In this document: positions 1 to 10,694 of the stretch, one piece after another
Layout of the letters: every line of letters starts with the position of its first letter
How positions within the stretch are numbered: the first letter of the stretch is position 1
NCBI GenBank assembly: GCA_000697475.1
Contig: JNEU01000739.1
Coordinates: 1 to 51,549 of the forward strand
Length of the DNA: 51,549 nucleotides
Direction of reading: 5' to 3'
Source of the DNA: Lichtheimia corymbifera B2541
Lineage: Eukaryota > Mucoromycota > Mucoromycetes > Mucorales > Lichtheimiaceae
Program-made: the position numbers and the translations under genes
Notes under the pieces: generated by a model
The model's database searches: none
What the model was told of the DNA's origin: nothing
The model's input: the letters and a program-made list of their open reading frames with translations, nothing else

Positions 1-494
1 ATCTCCCGTGTAGATAGCTATGTATCTCCGCATTCCCATTCGCAGTATCCATTAAGTAGCCATAGCATAGCGAAGCAGCATTAGTATTACTTATTGTTTA
101 TTACATATCATATATATAACTATTAGTATTATTGTAAACTTAAATCCTTACTCGATTCTTCGATTCTTGCAAATAATCGATGCTCGATTATATCGATTTT
201 CAACATGCAATCGAATCGAATCGAATCGAATCGAATTGCGATTTTGTCGATTTTGCGATTATTATGAGGACCCCTAGCGACAAGGAGCTATATATACCGA
301 AGTAAGTCAATCATGATTATAAAGCGCTGAACGATACTCGTTGTTTGCTGACATGGAAATCGACTATGTAGTTGTGTGTGGTAACGACCAATATTCAAAG
401 AAACCTGTACTATCTTGCTTTGTTGCTTAAAATGCCCATGATATGATTGCTCTTACTTATAAACCACCCAACCCCAGTATGGGCAAAGGAACAC
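1..494. other. gene-free left edge with pentanucleotide repeat
   Basis: I see no convincing coding sequence here. The stretch is AT-rich and contains five tandem copies of TCGAA at 211-235, with several other TCGAT-type motifs just before it (150-235). Nothing else stands out. Confidence 0.5.
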
Positions 495-794
495 TCATTC
501 GTGTATACTGATCACTTGCGTAAAGGTGTTGAAAACCGTGGGGTGTTCATTGATGTCGATGTTTTCAGAGGTGTCATCCAATAGACTGGTTACTATAGTC
601 CCATTCATCTTGCAAGTGCCATCGTACAGCATGTACCCACATAGTTGCTGGTTAGATGTAAAAGGATGTGGTTGAGATATATCCCATTCAAGATACACGC
701 TGCATTCACCTCCAAGATTACCCGTGTACAAAGACACTTCCCCAATATTCTGTATATCCATGCTTGGTCTATCCTGTCGCCATAGTTTGTGCAT
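495..794 (-). CDS. unassigned 99-residue open frame beside the Mutator element
   Basis: A 99-codon open frame ending about 125 bp outside the left end of the Mutator-like element. The protein is not low-complexity and carries four Cys and many polar residues, but I recognise no family. It has no visible signal peptide or membrane segment. It may be a fragment of a host gene displaced by the insertion, an exon of a gene that runs beyond what I can follow, or a chance frame. No continuation is visible on the far side of the element (after 5520). Treat it as hypothetical. Confidence 0.2.
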   Translation of the reverse strand: MHKLWRQDRPSMDIQNIGEVSLYTGNLGGECSVYLEWDISQPHPFTSNQQLCGYMLYDGTCKMNGTIVTSLLDDTSENIDINEHPTVFNTFTQVISIHE

Positions 795-919
795 AATTTG
801 GGAGATGGAATCACCCCTACTCCCCTAGTTAAGGCGACTTTGAAAAATTTCTCCGATTATGCAGGCCTCCACTCAAAAATCGACCAAGTCATCAAGCTCA
901 CACCACTCTTTATTCTTGG

Positions 920-1153
920 GAATTACTACGCCCGCACCCAAAAAAAAGGCATGCCAGTCATATACTCAGATCAGCCAATAATATAAAGTGATATAAACAC
1001 AGCACCTTTCTGCCCTCGCTGGCATAATGTCACGTGCATTATTCATCATACCTGCACCATTTTTGCACTTGAGTCTTTCATGCAATGCATCTATCATGGC
1101 ACATGTATATGCCCACCATGCCTGCACCATTTTACACTCGAGTCTTTTATGCA
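920..1153 (+). repeat. left terminal inverted repeat of the MULE
   Basis: This segment is the inverted counterpart of 5257-5520. The shared part includes the run ATATAAAGTGATATAAACAC near 980 and a block starting with CACGTGCATTATTCATCATA near 1031. Translating either copy outward-in gives near-identical nonsense peptides, which is why similar short frames appear at both ends. It also carries two diverged copies of an internal subrepeat of about 80 bp. Confidence 0.85.
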
Positions 1154-1278
1154 TTTACGATTTATTCAAAAGCGTTATATTTTGTAGCATGGTGTCATAA
1201 TAATCAGGATAAAGTTATCACTTATTGCTTAACCATGGGTAGTACATGATTGTGTGTGGTGGTTATTCAGGAACGAAT

Positions 1279-4200
1279 TTAACTAAGAATGCCAGGGTGA
1301 TAGGATGTTGTTCCTGGTTTAGCTTTCTTGATGTGTAGGTGTCTCCATGATGCTTTGTAGTTTTGAGGTACTTTTCTTTCAATCCAAGACTCACGATGCC
1401 AATGAGGAACAGGAGGCCATTCAATTCCGATTGTAGGTTTGTTGATAAGGGAGTAGTAGTGTTTACCCACTAAATGCAAGATCAATGGTTTGTGTAAGGT
1501 ACCGCGAACGGGAGGATCAAGCGGCAAATATAGCTTCGGTAATTCGGGGTTTCTCCCAGCTTGAGTCACTGTATGATATACAGCTACTGGATATCCGAGA
1601 GCATCAGCAGCTACTTGAGCCATTGTGTTAGCATCAAACCAATACGCCTCCCCACACCAATCGCCAACGAATGCTTCTGCTTCAGGGGTAAGGCCATATG
1701 ACAATCTTGTCATCATATACTCGTACTCCTTATCACCATAGGTGATATGTTTCTTATAAACGTCAGCATTTGATTGGGCCGCTAGTATGTAGCATTGCTT
1801 GCTTTATCTTCAAATATTCATCCTCATTGCCATAGACTTGTGCAGCAAGGGCTCGCCAACCACACCAACCATCATCCTTAACATTGATTATACTTTGCAC
1901 TGCATTACGAGGGATGTCCTGATGCACCCAGCTATTATCCGATTGCGAGTTGTTTGCTTTAGTTAATACATGTTAAACCACTTACTCTGGAACATCCATT
2001 CTTGGCTTGCAGTAGTTTGTAGGTTTTGGCCATAGCTCCTCAGGGTCTGCATATTGGTGTGAACGCTTCTTACTTTGCTGCTCCTTGCTATCGCCCTTAT
2101 CACATTCAACATGTGATTCATCCAACTTTTTTGCATCCACCTTCTTCGCATCTTCTTTGGATTTGGCCTTCTCCTTCGCCTTCTCTTCTTTTTCAGCTCT
2201 TTCAAATTTAGACGGATCTCTGCTCTGGCCCCTTTCAGATTCTTTTGTGCGGCCCTTAGCCACAGCATCTTCAGGGAAATGAAGCTTGTCAAGGTCAAGT
2301 GGCTTGAATGACTCCATGAGATTGCGCAAGGCTTCAATGAGATCAGCACGCTGCTGGCTATCAGGCAAACTTTCGTAAAGCTCGGCGATATCATTCATCG
2401 CAGTACCGAAGTTTCATCAACAGCACGCTCAACGCCATCATCCAGTGGTAGTGTATCAACATGCACTACAGCCAAATCACACATTATATACATATACATA
2501 TAAACAATGGTTCATGACATGACCTATATATAGCTTACCATTTTGCTTTTCAAGATGCCATCTACAATTCACCATATCTATTTGCACTTGGGCACTCTGG
2601 TCACGTGGGAGCATATGACGACAAGGCAACAAGTAGCTTACACGGTGTTCACAATCACACTCTGTGCCTTCCGTGTCTCCTTCTTCATCGGGATTCCAGC
2701 AGTGGTAAAGCTCGGTCTTGATACGTCGAATTGCAAACCGGGAGATGGACTTACGTAAAGGCTTCAATGCATGTATCATCCTAGTGTCTGTATATCCAGA
2801 ATCGTCCTTAAACACGAGGAATGTTGACTCTTCTCCATTATAAGCAAGATCCTCTTCAAAATCCTTTTTAAATCGCCTTTAGTTACCCGCCCAGTGATAA
2901 TAAACTAATGTTTGATGAAAACGACTTCATGCTTCTGCAAATGCAAATTGATAGCAGTGAACAGCTTCTTTAGGCGACCGGCGTTACTCATAGCTTGCTT
3001 GATGGTCCAATGTGCCCCTTCTACTCGTTGTGTTGTTCGAGCACCCATATGAGTATGTTCTTCTGTCCATGGTCCTGCCCAGCGTTCTTTATACTCTTTT
3101 AAGCTATCATATCCATGTTAGTTTTCGCGTATATATAATATTACCATAAGCACTCATACATACAGGACTAAATAATCCTTGAGCTCTTTTGACTTGTCAG
3201 TCTTGGAAACTAGGTCGATATGTGCTTTTCGCCTTCATTGAAAACATCTTCAGTGCGACCCCATATCATCTTTTCCACAGCAGCCAAGTACTCTTCATGG
3301 GTATCGGAATCGCGTTTAAAACATCCAGAGGCATGGGAATCGAAATTCTTGAGGATATGCCATGCACATAACGTATGAGGCGTTTCCGGATACACATCAA
3401 CTAGCGCTGAGCCCAAAGCTTTGTCATCGTCGGTAACAAAAATACCAGGCTGGACAGTGCCATTTCCAAAGACCACGTTCTTGAGTTGTTCAAGCACCCC
3501 ACGTGTATGATGCTTTTGATTCGTCCTTTAAAACTGCTGATCCAATGTAGAATGACCTAAGTGAACGGGTAGATGTATTTGACGCCAGGTTGTCAATGCC
3601 CACAGTGTTCACAAGCGGCATCTTGTTCAGCGATGTTTTGTACGTGGCATCCGTGATGACTACTTCGGGGAATCGGCGAGCTCGTTGAATACATTTTTCA
3701 TGGGTGACAAAGAATCGATTTACAATAGTGTCATCAATGACATAATATCGCCTAATGTATCCAAATGATTTCAAGTAATCATTAAGAGCAACAAATTCGC
3801 TTCCATCCTCTGAACGTGCTAACTCAGCCCGGATGTTATATATGTCCTTCTTCGTGATGCTGTTACGGCCTTCATCGTCTTTCATGTCACGGAGGATTTG
3901 TGCTGGTGTGAGCATTGGACATGTCTTTTCAATAACGTCGGCTTTTATCTTGTTACTAGCATTGCGTACAGCATGATAAACAAGTGGGTTACGGGCTTGG
4001 TGGTTATGTTCGCTATTGCGCGCTTGTACTCGCCATATGCCAGTTTTCTTGCTTTGGCTCGCATAAATCTTCCAAGGGCACTCATCCAGTTTCGATGTAC
4101 GTGTGGGTTTTCTTTCGCGAACTCCATTCTTGTCCACGTAAAAACGCTTATCATCAGTCTTCTCTTCCTAAAAGGGCCATATATAGGAGGTTAAACAATC

Positions 4201-4664
4201 ACTATCATTGCAATAGCCCTCGTTGAATACCTTATCGTTATCAGATGCGCTATCTTTCATGGTACTATCGTTTCTGGCAGTATCTTGATTTTCCGTTGTG
4301 GTGTCAATAACGCTTTCGTTCTCACCATCCTGGTTGGCAGTACTAGTATCAGTAAGCTAAAAAGGCGGTTGTTAATATCGGTAGCACGCTTTAACTTGTA
4401 TGCACCATTGTTCGCTATCATCATCTACACTTACGTTTTCTTCAAGGCTGTTGTTATTTACTACATGGCGCGGCTGATAAACGCCGCCATGGATACACTT
4501 GAAGTAGGCTTTAACAGTGCCTTTTCTTGGATCCAGGTTTCCACCGCTATCAAGATTGACAACAAATCCATTGGCTTTCGCGAATTCTTGCAGGTCGCTC
4601 TCAATCTCATCACGAGTACGGTAGGTTGTTTTGCAACAATCTCATCCAAAGTAAGGGAAGACAT
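1279..4664 (-). pseudogene. broken MULE transposase with FAR1, SWIM and OTU domains
   Basis: From the likely ATG at 4664 the minus strand encodes a FAR1-like N-terminus (to about 4435), then a transposase core (4137-3490): the motif VVITDATYKTSLNKMPL carries the first Asp, FVTDDDKALGSAL (near 3410) the second, and TQRVEGAHW (near 3020) the segment expected to hold the final Glu. A SWIM finger follows near 2640-2610 (CDC, later PCRH), then a Lys/Glu-rich linker (2398-1982). The OTU part has its Cys motif DDGWCGWRALA near 1840 and its His motif HLVGKHYYSL near 1460. The reading frame changes near 4635, 3500, 3230 and 1790, without splice signals that clearly rescue it. I infer a dead relative of an autonomous element. 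Confidence 0.8.
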
Positions 4665-5256
4665 GTGAATAAAGTATTGCACAAAGAAAGAGAGAAAGAA
4701 AAACAAGAATACACGTTATTCATTTTCTTGGACATTGGTTGCTACTCAGGTGTACGGGAGTAACCGGTTGAATGCTATCTCAGCAATGATGATTAAGGAA
4801 CTATGCTCGAATCGGTGACCCAGAGTGAAGATGGCAGATCTAGATAGTCAATGATAAGCTAATATATTATGTAATTTGCTATTACAACATCCAATGAAAT
4901 ATACGAGCATTATGATGATTAGATCTAAAGTATATCCATCCGAAATGTTCCTATATGCATACCCATTCACGTTGTACTACGGTTTTTGGCGTTATCCATT
5001 GTATACATCATACCATCAAAATCACGATCATGAAGGTAAAATCATCAGCTACCATAATAGATTAAAGGGTTACTCACTAAGAATGCCACATGTTATGTGG
5101 TTTCCAACTATTGCACCCTTTTTATGATGGGATGACCTGGCGATACTATTCATACAAATGCGAGTATAATATTTACAAGTGAAATGAATTGCAAAGTATA
5201 GCATGCATGCTTTGCGCATAGTTGTAAATTGTGCATGTATACATGTGCTATGATGG

Positions 5257-5520
5257 ATGCATTCCATAAAAGACTCAAGTGCAAAACTGGTGCGGGTATG
5301 GTGGACATATACACGTGACGTGATAAATGCGTTGCATGAAAGACCCGAATGCGAAAATGGTGCGGATATGATGAATAATGCACGTGACATTATGCCAGCG
5401 AGGGCAGAAAGGTGCTGTGTTTATATCACTTTATATTATTGGTTGATCTGAGTATATGACTAGCATGCCTAATTTTTTTGGTGCGGGTGAGATGGGATTT
5501 TGGTGCGGGCGTAGTAATTC
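5257..5520 (-). repeat. right terminal inverted repeat of the MULE
   Basis: This is the inverted counterpart of 920-1153. It is longer mainly because a roughly 22-bp stretch near its outer end (about 5480-5502) is duplicated, so the CCCGCACC motif occurs twice instead of once. The repeats are otherwise clearly similar but not identical, consistent with an insertion that has aged. Confidence 0.85.
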
Positions 5521-7653
5521 ACATATCGTTAAGTAATTCACACTCCTCCACGATACTGCGATACTCCTGAGGAACCCTATCGTCATCCTCCGAGATCTAA
5601 ACACATGTTTACTATCCCTGCTTATCAATGGTCGTTGACAGGATTAAGACAGCGACGTGGATATATATCATGGTCACGCCCACCAACATCTCCCCCACAT
5701 CCCGCAGCCTGCTGTATGATATGTCGACTGGAGTTCGTGATACTCACACGCTCATGAATTAGCGCCATAAGAGAGTGGATATGCTTTATAGGCCTGGTTG
5801 ATGCAAACAGTAAGCAACAGCTTCTTCTCCATTAGCTCTTTTGTAAACGGCTATTTTGCATCGTATACGTTAACGATCGTATGAATTGATGCTGAGCTCT
5901 TAGTGCGATGGATCATTACAGCAGTCAAAGATCACTTTACAACAAGTCTTATCACTGCAATAGGCAATACTAGTATCAGATCTTCAATAATATAAGATAG
6001 AGGCAATTTGTCTTCGGAATAGATACCAGATTCATGGTGCACTATCTTGTCCCTGGTTCCTTTTAATATATATGCCTCCATATTCCTTGCATGTCCTACC
6101 CGAGTATGACAAAGTATTTGGCACGCAAGATTCTGATCATCTCACTTGGACTAGAGCCATACATTAGCATGAGGGAATGGAGGACGATGATCAGACGGAA
6201 GTATTGTATTATATATATGGCGCTCTGGTAGTTCATGTAAGGTGATAGTTAGCACATCTGCATTTGGAGCGGCCATTGACCCCACCCCCAATATTCAACT
6301 TGTCATCACACAGGAGCTGCCTATTTCTTTGGAGGATGTGCATTGGACAATGACAGCTCGAGATAGCGGTATATGTATAGTATGGATCCTTTAGTGTGGA
6401 ACACACTCTGAAATCTGGACATGTGGGATATCTTTTACGCATGGATGACCTTACTTTCATATCCCCTCCTCGCCACACTCCTTATTTTCCATATTCATTA
6501 TTGAAATCAAGTCATAAATTGTTTCCGGCTACTTTGACTTTAGAGTAATCATTCTTCACACACACAACGCCTCGCTTTCGTGTATCATCCAAGTTTTCGC
6601 CTTTATCTCTTATCCGCTCCACCTTAATATGAGCCCCTATACTGAGACGTTTGCCAGAGGCACAGAATGGGAACGATGCATTATATTTTGGTAAGAAGGA
6701 GGATTGAAATCATCGAGCATCGTATTGATATTATTATTGATATTGTGCTTGCGTATTGGTTATGCACTATGGATCATCCAATAATGGTAACCATTGCAAC
6801 TATATCAATACGGTCTCTCAGGACATGCAGAATGGTATGGATGATCACACTTATGATTGAGCGCATCAATTGTTACATCATCATTTTGCGAATTAAATCA
6901 TGCCAGACTCAAGTTTGATGGTTGGAAAGTGGAAAATGTGCCGGTGGGTGAAGTCCTAGATCTTCGGCAAAGGGGAGTTCTGTAAGGCGATACACAAGTG
7001 CAACAACCCCTACGTCTTATGCTACATTAGTGAATCCCAATTGAATAAAGTACTCGGTCATATCAAAGCAGAAGATAACCTCACTCATATCCATACTATC
7101 AGTGCCTAATAAAAACTGTAATAAAGCAAAAGATTTCGTGTGTGTACAACACGTCCTGTGCCTGATATCGATGATCTTGTGACCCTCTTTTATGCCGCTT
7201 TGCTGCAACAATGATTCATATGGTCGTTACACAGATGAGGATAAGCTATGAGCCAACTCTAGACATATGACCTTTATGACTTGAAAAAATAATAAAGGGG
7301 CACCAATGAATATATCATCCCCCGACTTGCTGATAAAATTTGAGGAAGCGAGTAATAGAATGAATGTAGGAAGGGAAGCGAGATATAAAGAGCGCGAAGA
7401 AAGGGTTTCCAAAACTTGAAACGATACTATCTGTATATTTTTGTTGCTATTGCCTTCAATCCCACTTTTGTAATAATACAATAGCGGTGCTCGAAAGCAG
7501 ATTCATGCAGTAACGACTCACTGGACGCCCTGGTGGCTTATTTGGCTCGGCCACATTGAAATCAGTGTTTAAACTTCCCACTACATTCTCGGCTCTCTTT
7601 GCTACCCAATGTCCACTCCAGCTACAGACGATCATGGCGTCAATTCAAAGCTC
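5521..7653. other. gene-poor interval between MULE and UTP13
   Basis: More than 2 kb with only short, unconvincing frames on both strands (for example 6233-6478 minus, 6667-6918 plus, 7227-7481 minus). I see no domain signature and no chain of exons with good splice sites. The last 100-150 bp must include the UTP13 promoter and 5-prime leader. Old repeat material is plausible but I cannot prove it. Confidence 0.4.
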
Positions 7654-10493
7654 ATGCTTAAGACGAGGTATTTAGTATGATCTACTATTTATTTATTTTT
7701 TGACCTGACAAACTGGAACGTTGTCAAAACAGCTTCAAATCGGTGAAAACAATCGAGTCGATCTACACCGGTGGAACGGTCTTGATTACAGCTGACGAAT
7801 CGCTATTGATTTCGACCGTGAATGAAGACGTCGAGGTTATCGAACTAGACAGCGGAAAGCAAGTGCACAAACTCGAAGGGGTAAAGTATCAATTGAATGG
7901 GCTTGGTGGTATTGTTGTTTTACTTGGGCACGTTTCTCAAACATCTTTAGGATACAGAACTTGTCACAACGATGGCAGTCAAGCCTGATGGAAAGCACCT
8001 TATTACTGCAAGTCGTAGTCTACAGATGCGAGTATGGGATTTGGAACAAGGAATCTGTGTACGAGCGGTGCGAGCACATACGGCGCCTGTCATTGTTATG
8101 GACGTCGATCCAACATCAACGTTAGTTGCAACTGGTGGTGCTGATGGCATTGTCAAAGTATGGGACATCGATAAAGGATACTGTACGCACGTGCTCTCCG
8201 GTCATAATGGCGTTGTGAGTGCTATTAAGTTCCATCATATGAATGGTCAATGGTATCTCGCATCCGGTGCTGACGACTGTGAAATCCGTATCTGGGACCT
8301 GCAGACTAAGAGGTGAGAAAAGGAATCATCATTTTATCTCATCGATACACTAAATGGCTATGATTTGCAGGTGCATCGCTACACTGCAGAGTCATGTCAG
8401 CGTTATTCGTGGTCTTGATTTCTCGGCGGATGGACAAACATTGATCTCTGGATCTCGTGATAAGGTGGTCAACGTGTGGGATTGGCAGAGAAAAACGCTC
8501 AAGGCGACCTATCCCATTTTTGAAACTTTGGAGACTGTCGGGTTCATCAACAAGGATGCCGATGTATCATCGTACCCTGAACAGTGGCACCAATCTGAAC
8601 TTTTCTATACTGGTGGTGACAGTGGTAAGTGTGTTTGTCCTTTGTGCTCTGTGTATACGTATCTAACAACTATGTAGGTGCTGTACGCATATGGGATTTG
8701 GAGACCGGCAATCTGGTAAAAGCTCAGGAACGTGAGGAGAATAGCAAGCACGCCATTACAGACATTATGTAAGCGATTCTTACCACCAAGATATGGTCTG
8801 ATATACTGACTTGCAGTGCTTGATAGTTATGCTCGCAAATCACAAGTACTTGCTGCGGTGACAAACGATGAAAATATCCTGATGTATTCGATCGCCCAAG
8901 GACTCAGACGCATTAAGCAGATTGTTGGTTATAATGATCAAATTGTGGATCTTGCATATGTTGGTGCAGAGGACACGCATCTTGCTGCCGTAACCAACAG
9001 CGAACATCTTCGTGTCTACAACGTGGAAACACAAGACTGTGACCTTATATATGGACATAAAGACATGATTATCTGTATTGATCGATCAAGGGATGGCATG
9101 TTACTGGCAACTGGTGCGAAGGATCGTACGATTCGGCTATGGAAAGTTGATCTTCAAGCAGCTTATTCAGCAGAACGGTTCAAATGCGCTGCTGTGTGTA
9201 TCGGACATACAGAGGCAATTGGTGCAGTAGCATTGCCACACAAGTCAACAAATTTCCTAATCAGTGGCAGTCAAGATCGTACAATTAAGTATTGGCACTT
9301 GGGCGACTTGGACTTGGATAGGCCGGATGACACGTATCACCCACGATCTCTCTATACTCATCAAGCACACGACAAAGATATCAACACGATTGCCATCGCA
9401 CCCAACGACAAGCTTTTTGCAACCGGCTCACAGGATAAGACAGCTAAGATTTGGAACGTTGATTCTGGAGATTTGGCTGGTACATGCAAAGGCCATAAGC
9501 GAGGCGTGTGGTGTGTTAAATTCTCGCCTGTCGATCAAGTGATTGCGACCACGTCTGGTGATAAGACTTTGAAATTATGGAACATACGAGATTTTTCCTG
9601 TATCAAGGTATGTGAAAGCACAAAGTGGGATGTCGAGTGATGGATAGTAACTGTGCAACAGACATTTGAAGGACACACCAATTCGGTGCTTCGTGTAGAT
9701 TTTTTGACGTCCGGGATGCAGTTGGTGTCAAGTGGATCGGATGGTCTACTTAAGATATGGACAATCAAAACCAACGAATGTGACACAACGCTCGATAACC
9801 ATACGGAGAAGGTGTGGGCATTGGCAGTACGCAAGGACCAAAAGTACATTGCTTCCGGTGGTGCTGATTCGGTGGTCAATTTCTGGGAAGATATCACACG
9901 AGAAGAGCAAGAAGAGGAATTACGTGAAAAGGAACAATACATCATAAAGTATGTGTGTATGACTTGGAAGTATACATCTTTGGCTAATTTTCGAAAAACA
10001 GGGAGCAAGAGTTGCAGAATTTCTTGCGAAATAAGGATTACCTAAATGCTATTTTATTGGCACTATCATTGGAGCAACCCTTCCGATTACTCTCCCTCTT
10101 CCGAAATGTAATGGAAATGCGTTCAGATATGGAAGACGATAGCATTACAGGATCGGCAGCCGTGGATAAGGTGTTGGCAGAGCTTGGCCCAGAGAATTTG
10201 GAAAAACTGTTAACTTACATTCGAGATTGGAACACAAATGCTAAGCACGCGTATATTGCACAAACTGTACTCAATGCCATTCTTGCATCACATGCTTCTG
10301 AAGAAATTGTATCTCTTCCAAAAGCCAAAGAGGTAACTTCTGAGCAATCTTAACGATATCTTGAAACTAATGACAATATCCCTTGTAGTTGATTGATGGT
10401 CTCGCTCCATATACCGAAAGACACTTTCAACGACTGGATGAATTCATTACACAATCATACATTGTAGACTACACTTTGCATTCCCAACAGTAA
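7654..10493 (+). CDS. UTP13: UTP13/TBL3-like WD40 protein of the small-subunit processome
   Basis: A protein of about 780-795 residues in nine exons (first exon 7654-7667, then 7733-7880, 7951-8312, 8371-8624, 8678-about 8768, 8817-9607, 9662-9948, 10002-10332, 10389-10493). It carries two arrays of WD40 repeats, with many GH...WD and D(K/R)T(I/A)(R/K)(L/I)W signatures, followed by the helical UTP13 C-terminal domain from about 9930 onward. UTP13 belongs to the UTP-B/U3 snoRNP complex that processes 18S pre-rRNA in the nucleolus. I start at 7654 (MLKTSF...) because the ATG at 7634 is out of frame with exon 2. The exon 5/6 junction is odd: the obvious donor at 8769 breaks the frame, whereas a GTGAGG donor at 8732 restores it but drops conserved-looking residues. 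Confidence 0.9.
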
Positions 10494-10694
10494 CTTACGA
10501 CATTGCTTTTTCTTTCGCATTAAATAAACGACCAAAAAAGTCAACCGCATGGGGCGGGTAATTGTCAGGGGATGAATGCATCAAGGTGTCAGTCAAGTTG
10601 ATTTCGGAACTTTTTCCGAGTTGGTACAATACAACAAACATGGGAGACAACCCTGGTACTTATTTTCTCGAAACTACCTTTCTTCTTCGCTATC

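Larger units (their letters stand above)
920..5520 (-). mobile_element. Mutator-like DNA transposon (MULE) with long inverted repeats and OTU domain
   Basis: The element is bounded by matching inverted repeats of roughly 235-265 bp; both outer ends read GAATTACTACGCCCGCACC inwards. Between them lies one degenerate minus-strand gene with, in coding order, a FAR1-type N-terminus, a MULE DDE transposase core, a SWIM zinc finger, a charged linker and an OTU-like cysteine protease domain. Long inverted repeats plus a MULE transposase define the Mutator superfamily; OTU-bearing MULEs are known in eukaryotes. I could not find a convincing 8-11 bp target-site duplication: the bases next to 920 and 5520 do not match. 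Several frame breaks show that this copy cannot encode its own transposase. Confidence 0.85.

Noticed and set aside
1963..2394. 143-codon minus-strand frame with Arg-rich run in the MULE
   Set aside because: It is the neighbouring frame of the Lys/Glu-rich linker of the transposase; the linker frame continues the domain order, this one does not.
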